Positions 1 through 12,070 of a DNA stretch of 64,000 nucleotides are shown here, in pieces. The translations under genes were made by a program, and so were the position numbers. The notes beneath the pieces were generated by a model, which was not told the DNA's origin, searched no databases, and saw nothing but the letters and a program-made list of their open reading frames with translations. Source of the stretch: Bombus terrestris (Eukaryota; Arthropoda; Insecta; Hymenoptera; Apidae); NCBI RefSeq assembly GCF_910591885.1, contig NW_025963597.1, positions 310,001-374,000 on the forward strand, read 5' to 3'. Positions within the stretch are counted from its first letter, which is position 1. Every line of letters starts with the position of its first letter.

Positions 1-460
1 TCCCACGTTGTCCCACGTTGTCCCACGTTGTCCCACGTTGTCCCACGTTGTCCCACGTTGTCCCACGTTGTCCCACGTGGTCCCACGTTGTCCCACGTTG
101 TCCCACGGTGTCCAACGATGTCCAACGGTGTCCCACGTTGTCCAACGGTGTCCCACGTTGTCCCACGTTGTCCCACGTTGTCCCACGTTGTCCCACGATG
201 TCCCACGTTGTCCCACGTTGTCCCACGGTGTCCAACGGTGTCCCACGTTGTCCCACGTTGTCCCACGTTGTCCCACGGTGTCCAACGATGTCCAACGGTG
301 TCCCACGTTGTCCCACGTTGTCCCACGTTGTCCCACGTTGTCCCACGTTGTCCCACGATGTCCCACGTTGTCCCACGTTGTCCCACGTTGTCCAACGATG
401 TCCAACGGTGTCCCACGTTGTCCAACGGTGTCCCACGTTGTCCCACGTTGTCCCACGTTG

Positions 461-620
461 TCCCACGGTGTCCAACGATGTCCAACGGTGTCCAGCGATG
501 TCCAACGGTGTCCCACGTTGTCCCACGTTTTCCCACGTTGTCCCACGTTGTCCCACGGTGTCCAACGATGTCCAACGATGTCCAACGGTGTCCCACGTTG
601 TCCCACGTTGTTCCATGGTT
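461..620 (+). repeat. 160-bp TCCAGCGATG/TTCCATGGTT cassette, instance 1
   Basis: Sixteen monomers in fixed order: TCCCACGGTG, TCCAACGATG, TCCAACGGTG, TCCAGCGATG, TCCAACGGTG, consensus, TCCCACGTTT, two consensus, TCCCACGGTG, two TCCAACGATG, TCCAACGGTG, two consensus, TTCCATGGTT. TCCAGCGATG lies exactly 120 bases before TTCCATGGTT. I find 15 instances in the window. Confidence 0.9.
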
Positions 621-2160
621 TCCCACGTTGTCCCACGTTGTCCCACGTTGTCCCACGGTGTCCAACGATGTCCAACGGTGTCCAACGGTGTCCAACGGTG
701 TCCAACGGTGTCCCACGTTGTCCCACGTTGTCCCACGTTGTCCCACGTTGTCCCACGTTGTCCCACGTTGTCCCACGTTGTCCCACGTTGTCCCACGGTG
801 TCCAACGATGTCCAACGGTGTCCAACGGTGTCCCACGTTGTCCCACGTTGTCCCACGTTGTCCCACGTTGTCCCACGTTGTCCCACGTTGTCCAACGATG
901 TCCAACGGTGTCCCACGTTGTCCCACGTTGTCCCACGTTGTCCCACGTTGTCCCACGTTGTCCCACGTTGTCCCACGGTGTCCAACGATGTCCAACGGCG
1001 TCCAACGGTGTCCCACGTTGTCCCACGTTGTCCCACGTTGTCCCACGTTGTCCCACGTTGTCCCACGTTGTCCAACGATGTCCAACGGTGTCCCACGTTG
1101 TCCCACGTTGTCCCACGTTGTCCCACGTTGTCCCACGTTGTCCCACGTTGTCCCACGTTGTCCCACGTTGTCCCACGTTGTCCCACGTTGTCCCACGTTG
1201 TCCCACGTTGTCCCACGTTGTCCCACGGTGTCCAACGGTGTCCAACGATGTCCCACGTTGTCCCACGTTGTCCCACGTTGTCCCACGTTGTCCCACGATG
1301 TCCCACGTTGTCCCACGTTGTCCCACGTTGTCCCACGTTGTCCCACGTTGTCCCACGTTGTCCCACGTTGTCCCACGTTGTCCCACGTTGTCCCACGTTG
1401 TCCGACGTTGTCCCACGTTGTCCCACGTTGTCCCACGTTGTCCCACGGTGTCCAACGATGTCCAACGATGTCCAACGGTGTCCCACGTTGTCCCACGTTG
1501 TTCCATGGTTTCCCACGTTGTCCCACGTTGTCCCACGTTGTCCCACGGTGTCCAACGATGTCCAACGGTGTCCAACGGTGTCCCACGGTGTCCAACGGTG
1601 TCCCACGTTGTCCCACGTTGTCCCACGTTGTCCCACGTTGTCCCACGTTGTCCCACGATGTCCCACGTTGTCCCACGTTGTCCGACGTTGTCCCACGTTG
1701 TCCCACGTTGTCCCACGTTGTCCCACGGTGTCCAACGATGTCCAACGATGTCCAACGGTGTCCCACGTTGTCCCACGTTGTTCCATGGTTTCCCACGTTG
1801 TCCCACGTTGTCCCACGTTGTCCCACGTTGTCCAACGATGTCCAACGGTGTCCCACGTTGTCCCACGTTGTCCCACGTTGTCCCACGTTGTCCCACGTTG
1901 TCCCACGTTGTCCCACGTTGTCCCACGTTGTCCCACGTTGTCCCACGTTGTCCCACGTTGTCCCACGTTGTCCCACGTTGTCCCACGGTGTCCAACGGTG
2001 TCCAACGATGTCCCACGTTGTCCCACGTTGTCCCACGTTGTCCCACGTTGTCCCACGATGTCCCACGTAGTCCCACGTTGTCCCACGTTGTCCCACGTTG
2101 TCCCACGTTGTCCCACGTTGTCCCACGTTGTCCCACGTTGTCCCACGTTGTCCCACGTTG
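461..2160 (+). repeat. 1.7-kb higher-order repeat, copy 1
   Basis: Landmark units recur here and 1,700-1,710 bases downstream. TCCAGCGATG is at 491, 2191 and 3891. TCCGACGTTG is at 1401 and 1681, then 3111 and 3391. TTCCATGGTT is at 611, 1501 and 1781, then 2311, 3211 and 3491. TCCCACGTAG is at 2061 and 3761. An internal 180-bp tandem duplication places TCCAACGATG at 891 and 1071. Bases 1-460 hold the same unit types plus a TCCCACGTGG at 71, but no clear copy of this block. Confidence 0.85.
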
Positions 2161-2320
2161 TCCCACGGTGTCCAACGATGTCCAACGGTGTCCAGCGATG
2201 TCCAACGGTGTCCCACGTTGTCCCACGTTTTCCCACGTTGTCCCACGTTGTCCCACGGTGTCCAACGATGTCCAACGATGTCCAACGGTGTCCCACGTTG
2301 TCCCACGTTGTTCCATGGTT
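2161..2320 (+). repeat. 160-bp cassette, instance 2
   Basis: Same 16-monomer order; opens copy 2 of the 1.7-kb repeat. Confidence 0.9.
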
Positions 2321-3860
2321 TCCCACGTTGTCCCACGTTGTCCCACGTTGTCCCACGGTGTCCAACGATGTCCAACGGTGTCCAACGGTGTCCAACGGTG
2401 TCCAACGGTGTCCCACGTTGTCCCACGTTGTCCCACGTTGTCCCACGATGTCCCACGTTGTCCCACGTTGTCCCACGTTGTCCCACGTTGTCCCACGTTG
2501 TCCCACGGTGTCCAACGATGTCCAACGGTGTCCAACGGTGTCCCACGTTGTCCCACGTTGTCCCACGTTGTCCCACGTTGTCCCACGTTGTCCCACGTTG
2601 TCCAACGATGTCCAACGGTGTCCCACGTTGTCCCACGTTGTCCCACGTTGTCCCACGTTGTCCCACGTTGTCCCACGTTGTCCCACGGTGTCCAACGATG
2701 TCCAACGGTGTCCAACGGTGTCCCACGTTGTCCCACGTTGTCCCACGTTGTCCCACGTTGTCCCACGTTGTCCCACGTTGTCCAACGATGTCCAACGGTG
2801 TCCCACGTTGTCCCACGTTGTCCCACGTTGTCCCACGTTGTCCCACGTTGTCCCACGTTGTCCCACGTTGTCCCACGTTGTCCCACGTTGTCCCACGTTG
2901 TCCCACGTTGTCCCACGTTGTCCCACGTTGTCCCACGGTGTCCAACGGTGTCCAACGATGTCCCACGTTGTCCCACGTTGTCCCACGTTGTCCCACGTTG
3001 TCCCACGATGTCCCACGTTGTCCCACGTTGTCCCACGTTGTCCCACGTTGTCCCACGTTGTCCCACGTTGTCCCACGTTGTCCCACGTTGTCCCACGTTG
3101 TCCCACGTTGTCCGACGTTGTCCCACGTTGTCCCACGTTGTCCCACGTTGTCCCACGGTGTCCAACGATGTCCAACGATGTCCAACGGTGTCCCACGTTG
3201 TCCCACGTTGTTCCATGGTTTCCCACGTTGTCCCACGTTGTCCCACGTTGTCCCACGGTGTCCCACGATGTCCAACGGTGTCCAACGGTGTCCCACGGTG
3301 TCCAACGGTGTCCCACGTTGTCCCACGTTGTCCCACGTTGTCCCACGTTGTCCCACGTTGTCCCACGATGTCCCACGTTGTCCCACGTTGTCCGACGTTG
3401 TCCCACGTTGTCCCACGTTGTCCCACGTTGTCCCACGGTGTCCAACGATGTCCAACGATGTCCAACGGTGTCCCACGTTGTCCCACGTTGTTCCATGGTT
3501 TCCCACGTTGTCCCACGTTGTCCCACGTTGTCCCACGTTGTCCAACGATGTCCAACGGTGTCCCACGTTGTCCCACGTTGTCCCACGTTGTCCCACGTTG
3601 TCCCACGTTGTCCCACGTTGTCCCACGTTGTCCCACGTTGTCCCACGTTGTCCCACGTTGTCCCACGTTGTCCCACGTTGTCCCACGGTGTCCAACGGTG
3701 TCCAACGATGTCCCACGTTGTCCCACGTTGTCCCACGTTGTCCCACGTTGTCCCACGATGTCCCACGTAGTCCCACGTTGTCCCACGTTGTCCCACGTTG
3801 TCCCACGTTGTCCCACGTTGTCCCACGTTGTCCCACGTTGTCCCACGTTGTCCCACGTTG
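2161..3860 (+). repeat. 1.7-kb higher-order repeat, copy 2
   Basis: Second copy, starting with an intact 160-bp TCCAGCGATG cassette and ending after the TCCCACGTAG unit at 3761. The offset to copy 1 slips between 1,700 and 1,710 bases, so the copies differ by one whole monomer inside runs of the consensus. The internal 180-bp duplication is kept (TCCAACGATG at 2601 and 2781). Confidence 0.85.
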
Positions 3861-4020
3861 TCCCACGGTGTCCAACGATGTCCAACGGTGTCCAGCGATG
3901 TCCAACGGTGTCCCACGTTGTCCCACGTTTTCCCACGTTGTCCCACGTTGTCCCACGGTGTCCAACGATGTCCAACGATGTCCAACGGTGTCCCACGTTG
4001 TCCCACGTTGTTCCATGGTT
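3861..4020 (+). repeat. 160-bp cassette, instance 3
   Basis: Same order; opens the shortened third 1.7-kb copy. Confidence 0.9.
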
Positions 4021-4900
4021 TCCCACGTTGTCCCACGTTGTCCCACGTTGTCCCACGGTGTCCAACGATGTCCAACGGTGTCCAACGGTGTCCAACGGTG
4101 TCCAACGGTGTCCCACGTTGTCCCACGTTGTCCCACGTTGTCCCACGATGTCCCACGTTGTCCCACGTTGTCCCACGTTGTCCCACGTTGTCCCACGATG
4201 TCCCACGTTGTCCCACGTTGTCCCACGTTGTCCCACGTTGTCCCACGTTGTCCCACGTTGTCCCACGTTGTCCCACGGTGTCCCACGATGTCCAACGGTG
4301 TCCAACGGTGTCCCACGTTGTCCCACGTTGTCCCACGTTGTCCCACGTTGTCCCACGTTGTCCCACGTTGTCCAACGATGTCCAACGGTGTCCCACGTTG
4401 TCCCACGTTGTCCCACGTTGTCCCACGTTGTCCCACGTTGTCCCACGTTGTCCCACGTTGTCCCACGTTGTCCCACGTTGTCCCACGTTGTCCCACGTTG
4501 TCCCACGTTGTCCCACGTTGTCCCACGGTGTCCAACGGTGTCCAACGATGTCCCACGTTGTCCCACGTTGTCCCACGTTGTCCCACGTTGTCCCACGATG
4601 TCCCACGTTGTCCCACGTTGTCCCACGTTGTCCCACGTTGTCACACGTTGTCCCACGTTGTCCCACGTTGTCCCACGTTGTCCCACGTTGTCCCACGTTG
4701 TCCGACGTTGTCCCACGTTGTCCCACGTTGTCCCACGTTGTCCCACGGTGTCCAACGATGTCCAACGATGTCCAACGGTGTCCCACGTTGTCCCACGTTG
4801 TTCCATGGTTTCCCACGTTGTCCCACGTTGTCCCACGTTGTCCCACGGTGTCCAACGATGTCCAACGGTGTCCAACGGTGTCCAACGGTGTCCAACGGTG
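3861..4900 (+). repeat. 1.7-kb higher-order repeat, shortened copy 3
   Basis: Starts with the same 160-bp cassette (TCCAGCGATG 3891, TTCCATGGTT 4011). The offset to copy 2 then changes from 1,700 to 1,590 bases (TCCAACGATG 4371, TCCGACGTTG 4701, TTCCATGGTT 4801), a net loss of 11 monomers. The right boundary is approximate. The unit TCACACGTTG at 4641 is a private variant that creates a - strand stop. Confidence 0.7.
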
Positions 4901-7330
4901 TCCCACGTTGTCCCACGTTGTCCCACGTTGTCCCACGTTGTCCCACGTTGTCCCACGATGTCCCACGTTGTCCCACGTTGTCCCACGTTGTCCCACGATG
5001 TCCCACGTTGTCCCACGTTGTCCCACGTTGTCCCACGTTGTCCCACGATGTCCCACGTTGTCCCACGTTGTCCCACGTTGTCCCACGATGTCCCACGTTG
5101 TCCCACGTTGTCCCACGTTGTCCCACGATGTCCCACGTTGTCCCACGTTGTCCCACGTTGTCCCACGTTGTCCCACGATGTCCCACGTTGTCCCACGTTG
5201 TCCCACGTTGTCCCACGTTGTCCCACGGTGTCCAACGATGTCCAACGGTGTCCCACGGTGTCCCACGGTGTCCAACGGTGTCCCACGTTGTCCCACGTTG
5301 TCCCACGTTGTCCCACGTTGTCCCACGTTGTCCCACGTTGTCCCACGTTGTCCCACGTTGTCCCACGATGTCCCACGTTGTCCCACGTTGTCCCACGATG
5401 TCCCACGTTGTCCCACGTTGTCCCACGTTGTCCCACGATGTCCCACGTTGTCCCACGTTGTCCCACGTTGTCCCACGTTGTCCCACGATGTCCCACGTTG
5501 TCCCACGTTGTCCCACGTTGTCCCACGTTGTCCCACGTTGTCCCACGTTGTCCCACGGTGTCCAACGATGTCCAACGGTGTACAACGGTGTCCAACGGTG
5601 TCCAACGATGTCCAACGATGTCCAACGATGTCCAACGATGTCCAACGGTGTCCAACGGTGTCCCACGGTGTCCAACGGTGTCCCACGTTGTCCCACGTTG
5701 TCCCACGTTGTCCCACGTTGTCCCACGTTGTCCCACGCTGTCCCACGTTGTCCCACGTTGTCCCACGTTGTCCCACGTTGTCCCACGTTGTCCCACGTTG
5801 TCCCACGTTGTCCCACGTTGTCCCACGTTGTCCCACGTTGTCCCACGTTGTCCCACGGTGTCCAACGATGTCCAACGGTGTCCAACGGTGTCCAACGGTG
5901 TCCCACGTTGTCCCACGTTGTCCCACGTTGTCCCACGTTGTCCCACGGTGTCCAATGATGTCCAACGATGTCCAACGGTGTCCCACGTTGTCCCACGTTG
6001 TTCCATGGTTTCCCACGTTGTCCCACGTTGTCCCACGTTGTCCCACGGTGTCCAACGATGTCCAACGGTGTCCAACGGTGTCCAACGGTGTCCAACGGTG
6101 TCCCACGTTGTCCCACGTTGTCCCACGTTGTCCCACGTTGTCCCACGTTGTCCCACGATGTCCCACGTTGTCCCACGTTGTCCCACGTTGTCCCACGATG
6201 TCCCACGTTGTCCCACGTTGTCCCACGTTGTCCCACGTTGTCCCACGATGTCCCACGTTGTCCCACGTTGTCCCACGTTGTCCCACGGTGTCCAACGATG
6301 TCCAACGGTGTCCAACGGTGTCCCACGGTGTCCAACGGTGTCCCACGTTGTCCCACGTTGTCCCACGTTGTCCCACGTTGTCCCACGTTGTCCCACGATG
6401 TCCCACGTTGTCCCACGTTGTCCCACGTTGTCCCACGTTGTCCCACGTTGTCCCACGTTGTCCCACGGTGTCCAACGATGTCCAACGGTGTCCAACGGTG
6501 TCCAACGGTGTCCAACGATGTCCAACGATGTCCAACGATGTCCAACGATGTCCAACGGTGTCCAACGGTGTCCCACGGTGTCCAACGGCGTCCCACGTTG
6601 TCCCACGTTGTCCCACGTTGTCCCACGTTGTCCCACGTTGTCCCACGTTGTCCCACGTTGTCCCACGTTGTCCCACGTTGTCCCACGTTGTCCCACGTTG
6701 TCCCACGTTGTCCCACGTTGTCCCACGTTGTCCCACGTTGTCCCACGTTGTCCCACGGTGTCCAACGATGTCCAACGGTGTCCAACGGTGTCCCACGGTG
6801 TCCAACGGTGTCCCACGTTGTCCCACGTTGTCCCACGTTGTCCCACGTTGTCCCACGTTGTCCCACGTTGTCCAACGATGTCCAACGGTGTCCCACGTTG
6901 TCCCACGTTGTTCCATGGTTTCCCACGTTGTCCCACGTTGTCCCACGTTGTCCCACGGTGTCCAACGATGTCCAACGATGTCCAACGGTGTCCCACGATG
7001 TCCAACGATGTCCCACGTTGTCCCACGTTGTCCCACGTTGTCCCACGTTGTCCCACGTTGTCCCACGTTGTCCCACGTTGTCCCACGTTGTCCCACGTTG
7101 TCCCACGTTGTCCCACGTTGTCCCACGTTGTCCCACGGTGTCCAACGATGTCCAACGGTGTCCAACGGTGTCCCACGGTGTCCAACGGTGTCCCACGTTG
7201 TCCCACGTTGTCCCACGTTGTCCCACGTTGTCCCACGTTGTCCCACGTTGTCCAACGATGTCCAACGGTGTCCCACGTTGTCCCACGTTGTTCCATGGTT
7301 TCCCACGTTGTCCCACGTTGTCCCACGTTG
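4901..7330 (+). repeat. Mixed satellite segment
   Basis: No gene. Units alternate consensus runs with TCCCACGATG at 40- and 50-base steps (about 4,950-5,200 and 6,150-6,280). Groups of four TCCAACGATG occur at about 5,610 and 6,510. TACAACGGTG at 5581 is unique. TCCCACGCTG at 5731 and TCCAATGATG at 5951 are shared with the 51.2-54.8 kb block, so about 5,561-5,740 looks like a dispersed relative of 51,221-51,400. TTCCATGGTT is at 6001, 6911 and 7291. Confidence 0.75.
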
Positions 7331-7850
7331 TCCCACGGTGTCCAACGATGTCCAACGATGTCCAACGGTGTCCCACGATGTCCAACGATGTCCAACGATG
7401 TCCAACGGTGTCCAACGATGTCCAACGGTGTCCAACGATGTCCAACGATGTCCAACGGTGTCCCACGATGTCCAACGATGTCCAACGATGTCCAACGGTG
7501 TCCAACGGTGTCCAACGGTGTCCCACGGTGTCCAACGATGTCCAACGATGTCCAACGGTGTCCAACGGTGTCCAACGGTGTCCCACGATGTCCAACGATG
7601 TCCAACGATGTCCAACGGTGTCCAACGATGTCCAACGGTGTCCAACGATGTCCAACGATGTCCAACGGTGTCCCACGATGTCCAACGATGTCCAACGATG
7701 TCCAACGGTGTCCAACGGTGTCCAACGGTGTCCCACGGTGTCCAACGATGTCCAACGATGTCCAACGGTGTCCAACGGTGTCCAACGGTGTCCCACGGTG
7801 TCCAACGATGTCCAACGATGTCCAACGGTGTCCCACGTTGTCCCACGTTG
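7331..7850 (+). repeat. Variant-rich block with a 210-bp tandem duplication
   Basis: About 50 successive monomers with almost no consensus unit; nearly all are TCCAACGATG, TCCAACGGTG, TCCCACGATG or TCCCACGGTG. The order of units from 7371 to 7580 is repeated from 7581 to 7790, giving a 21-monomer period. One copy of the same ordered module appears near 43,701 and again near 45,921. Confidence 0.85.
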
Positions 7851-8030
7851 TCCCACGGTGTCCAACGGTGTCCCACGTTGTCCCACGTTGTCCCACGTTG
7901 TCCCACGTTGTCCAACGATGTCCAACGGTGTCCAACGGTGTCCAACGGTGTCCCACGGTGTCCAACGATGTCCAACGATGTCCAACGGTGTCCCACGTTG
8001 TCCCACGTTGTCCCACGTTGTCCCACGTTG

Positions 8031-8750
8031 TTCCATGGTTTCCCACGTTGTCCCACGTTGTCCCACGTTGTCCCACGGTGTCCAACGATGTCCAACGGTG
8101 TCCAACGGTGTCCAACGGTGTCCAACGGTGTCCAACGGTGTCCCACGTTGTCCCACGTTGTCCCACGTTGTCCCACGGTGTCCAACGATGTCCAACGGTG
8201 TCCCACGTTGTCCCACGTTGTCCCACGTTGTCCCACGTTGTCCCACGATGTCCCATGTTGTCCCACGTTGTCCCACGTTGTCCCACGTTGTCCCACGTTG
8301 TCCCACGTTGTCCCACGTTGTCCCACGTTGTCCCACGTTGTCCCACGTTGTCCCACGTTGTCCCACGTTGTCCCACGGTGTCCAACGATGTCCAACGGTG
8401 TCCAGCGATGTCCAACGGTGTCCCACGTTGTCCCACGTTTTCCCACGTTGTCCCACGTTGTCCCACGGTGTCCAACGATGTCCAACGATGTCCAACGGTG
8501 TCCCACGTTGTCCCACGTTGTTCCATGGTTTCCCACGTTGTCCCACGTTGTCCCACGTTGTCCCACGGTGTCCAACGATGTCCAACGGTGTCCAACGGTG
8601 TCCAACGGTGTCCAACGGTGTCCCACGTTGTCCCACGTTGTCCCACGTTGTCCCACGTTGTCCCACGTTGTCCCACGATGTCCCACGTTGTCCCACGTTG
8701 TCCCACGTTGTCCCACGTTGTCCCACGTTGTCCCACGTTGTCCCACGTTG
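8031..8750 (+). repeat. 1.92-kb-spaced direct repeat, copy 1
   Basis: Landmarks TTCCATGGTT 8031, TCCCATGTTG 8251, TCCAGCGATG 8401 and TTCCATGGTT 8521 match 9961, 10171, 10321 and 10441. The offset changes from 1,930 to 1,920 because this copy has five TCCAACGGTG in a row and the other has four. Confidence 0.8.
8371..8530 (+). repeat. 160-bp cassette, instance 4
   Basis: Same order; lies within copy 1 of the 1.92-kb pair. Confidence 0.9.
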
Positions 8751-8920
8751 TCCCACGTTGTCCCACGTTGTCCCACGTTGTCCCACGTTGTCCCACGTTG
8801 TCCCACGTTGTCCCACGGTGTCCCACGGTGTCCAACGATGTCCAACGGTGTCCCACGTTGTCCCACGTTGTCCCACGATGTCCCACGTTGTCCCACGGTG
8901 TCCCACGTTGTCCCACGTTG

Positions 8921-9080
8921 TCCCACGGTGTCCAACGATGTCCAACGGTGTCCAGCGATGTCCAACGGTGTCCCACGTTGTCCCACGTTTTCCCACGTTG
9001 TCCCACGTTGTCCCACGGTGTCCAACGATGTCCAACGATGTCCAACGGTGTCCCACGTTGTCCCACGTTGTTCCATGGTT
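8921..9080 (+). repeat. 160-bp cassette, instance 5
   Basis: Same order; only 550 bases after instance 4, following paired TCCCACGGTG units at 8811 and 8821. Confidence 0.9.
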
Positions 9081-9960
9081 TCCCACGTTGTCCCACGTTG
9101 TCCCACGTTGTCCCACGGTGTCCAACGATGTCCAACGGTGTCCAACGGTGTCCAACGGTGTCCAACGGTGTCCCACGTTGTCCCACGTTGTCCCACGTTG
9201 TCCCACGATGTCCCACGTTGTCCCACGTTGTCCCACGTTGTCCCACGTTGTCCCACGATGTCCCACGTTGTCCCAGGTTGTCCCACGTTGTCCCACGTTG
9301 TCCCACGTTGTCCCACGTTGTCCCACGTTGTCCCACGTTGTCCCACGTTGTCCCACGTTGTCCCACGGTGTCCAACGATGTCCAACGGTGTCCAACGGTG
9401 TCCCACGTTGTCCCACGTTGTCCCACGTTGTCCCACGTTGTCCCACGTTGTCCAACGATGTCCAACGGTGTCCCACGTTGTCCCACGGTGTCCAACGATG
9501 TCCAACGATGTCCAACGATGTCCAACGGTGTCCAACGGTGTCCAACGGTGTCCCACGGTGTCCAACGATGTCCAACGATGTCCAACGGTGTCCCACGTTG
9601 TCCCACGTTGTCCCACGGTGTCCAACGGTGTCCCACGTTGTCCCACGTTGTCCCACGTTGTCCCACGTTGTCCCACGATGTCCCACGTTGTCCAACGGTG
9701 TCCAACGGTGTCCAACGATGTCCAACGATGTCCAACGGTGTCCCACGTTGTCCCACGTTGTCCCACGTTGTCCCACGTTGTCCCACGTTGTCCCACGTTG
9801 TCCCACGGTGTCCAACGATGTCCAACGGTGTCCCACGGTGTCCAACGGTGTCCCACGTTGTCCCACGTTGTCCCACGTTGTCCCACGTTGTCCCACGTTG
9901 TCCCACGTTGTCCCACGTTGTCCAATGATGTCCAACGGTGTCCCACGTTGTCCCACGTTG

Positions 9961-10670
9961 TTCCATGGTTTCCCACGTTGTCCCACGTTGTCCCACGTTG
10001 TCCCACGGTGTCCAACGATGTCCAACGGTGTCCAACGGTGTCCAACGGTGTCCAACGGTGTCCCACGTTGTCCCACGTTGTCCCACGTTGTCCCACGGTG
10101 TCCAACGATGTCCAACGGTGTCCCACGTTGTCCCACGTTGTCCCACGTTGTCCCACGTTGTCCCACGATGTCCCATGTTGTCCCACGTTGTCCCACGTTG
10201 TCCCACGTTGTCCCACGTTGTCCCACGTTGTCCCACGTTGTCCCACGTTGTCCCACGTTGTCCCACGTTGTCCCACGTTGTCCCACGTTGTCCCACGGTG
10301 TCCAACGATGTCCAACGGTGTCCAGCGATGTCCAACGGTGTCCCACGTTGTCCCACGTTTTCCCACGTTGTCCCACGTTGTCCCACGGTGTCCAACGATG
10401 TCCAACGATGTCCAACGGTGTCCCACGTTGTCCCACGTTGTTCCATGGTTTCCCACGTTGTCCCACGTTGTCCCACGTTGTCCCACGGTGTCCAACGATG
10501 TCCAACGGTGTCCAACGGTGTCCAACGGTGTCCAACGGTGTCCCACGTTGTCCCACGTTGTCCCACGTTGTCCCACGTTGTCCCACGTTGTCCCACGATG
10601 TCCCACGTTGTCCCACGTTGTCCCACGTTGTCCCACGTTGTCCCACGTTGTCCCACGTTGTCCCACGTTG
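9961..10670 (+). repeat. 1.92-kb-spaced direct repeat, copy 2
   Basis: Partner of the block starting at 8031. The rare CpG-to-TpG unit TCCCATGTTG at 10171 is preserved from the shared ancestor. The block is preceded by the TGA-bearing unit TCCAATGATG at 9921. The stretch between the copies (8,751-9,960) holds another intact 160-bp cassette and a unique TCCCAGGTTG at 9271. Confidence 0.8.
10291..10450 (+). repeat. 160-bp cassette, instance 6
   Basis: Same order; lies within copy 2 of the 1.92-kb pair. Confidence 0.9.
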
Positions 10671-10830
10671 TCCCACGGTGTCCAACGATGTCCAACGGTG
10701 TCCAGCGATGTCCAACGGTGTCCCACGTTGTCCCACGTTTTCCCACGTTGTCCCACGTTGTCCCACGGTGTCCAACGATGTCCAACGATGTCCAACGGTG
10801 TCCCACGTTGTCCCACGTTGTTCCATGGTT
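10671..10830 (+). repeat. 160-bp cassette, instance 7
   Basis: Same order; 380 bases after instance 6, the closest pair in the window. Confidence 0.9.
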
Positions 10831-11630
10831 TCCCACGTTGTCCCACGTTGTCCCACGTTGTCCCACGGTGTCCAACGATGTCCAACGGTGTCCAACGGTG
10901 TCCAACGGTGTCCAACGGTGTCCCACGTTGTCCCACGTTGTCCCACGTTGTCCCACGTTGTCCCACGTTGTCCCACGATGTCCCACGTTGTCCCACGTTG
11001 TCCCACGTTGTCCCACGTTGTCCCACGTTGTCCCACGTTGTCCCACGTTGTCCCACGTTGTCCCACGTTGTCCCACGTTGTCCCACGTTGTCCCACGTTG
11101 TCCCACGGTGTCCCACGGTGTCCAACGATGTCCAACGGTGTCCCACGTTGTCCCACGTTGTCCCACGATGTCCCACGTTGTCCCACGTTGTCCCACGTTG
11201 TCCCAAGTTGTCCCACGTTGTCCCACGTTGTCCCACGTTGTCCCACGTTGTCCCACGTGGTCCCACGTTGTCCCACGTTGTCCCACGGTGTCCAACGATG
11301 TCCAACGGTGTCCCACGTTGTCCAACGGTGTCCCACGTTGTCCCACGTTGTCCCACGTTGTCCCACGTTGTCCCACGATGTCCCACGTTGTCCCACGTTG
11401 TCCCACGGTGTCCAACGGTGTCCCACGTTGTCCCACGTTGTCCCACGTTGTCCCACGGTGTCCAACGATGTCCAACGGTGTCCCACGTTGTCCCACGTTG
11501 TCCCACGTTGTCCCACGTTGTCCCACGTTGTCCCACGATGTCCCACGTTGTCCCACGTTGTCCCACGTTGTCCCACGTTGTCCCACGTTGTCCAACGGTG
11601 TCCCACGTTGTCCCACGTTGTCCCACGTTG

Positions 11631-11790
11631 TCCCACGGTGTCCAACGATGTCCAACGGTGTCCAGCGATGTCCAACGGTGTCCCACGTTGTCCCACGTTT
11701 TCCCACGTTGTCCCACGATGTCCCACGGTGTCCAACGATGTCCAACGATGTCCAACGGTGTCCCACGTTGTCCCACGTTGTTCCATGGTT
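11631..11790 (+). repeat. 160-bp cassette, instance 8 (one changed unit)
   Basis: Same order except TCCCACGATG at 11711 in place of a consensus unit. It belongs to the 11.1-11.8 kb stretch that is colinear with 61.5-62.2 kb. Confidence 0.9.
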
Positions 11791-12070
11791 TCCCACGTTG
11801 TCCCACGTTGTCCCACGTTGTCCCACGGTGTCCAACGATGTCCAACGGTGTCCAACGGTGTCCAACGGTGTCCAACGGTGTCCCACGTTGTCCCACGTTG
11901 TCCCACGTTGTCCCACGATGTCCCACGTTGTCCCACGTTGTCCCACGTTGTCCCACGTTGTCCCACGATGTCCCACGTTGTCCCACGTTGTCCCACGTTG
12001 TCCCACGTTGTCCCACGTTGTCCCACGTTGTCCCACGTTGTCCCACGTTGTCCCACGTTGTCCCACGTTG

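Noticed and set aside
7371..7840. Variant-rich block as a functional element such as a regulatory region or origin
   Set aside because: It consists only of the common variant units in a duplicated order; no motif beyond the satellite itself supports a function.
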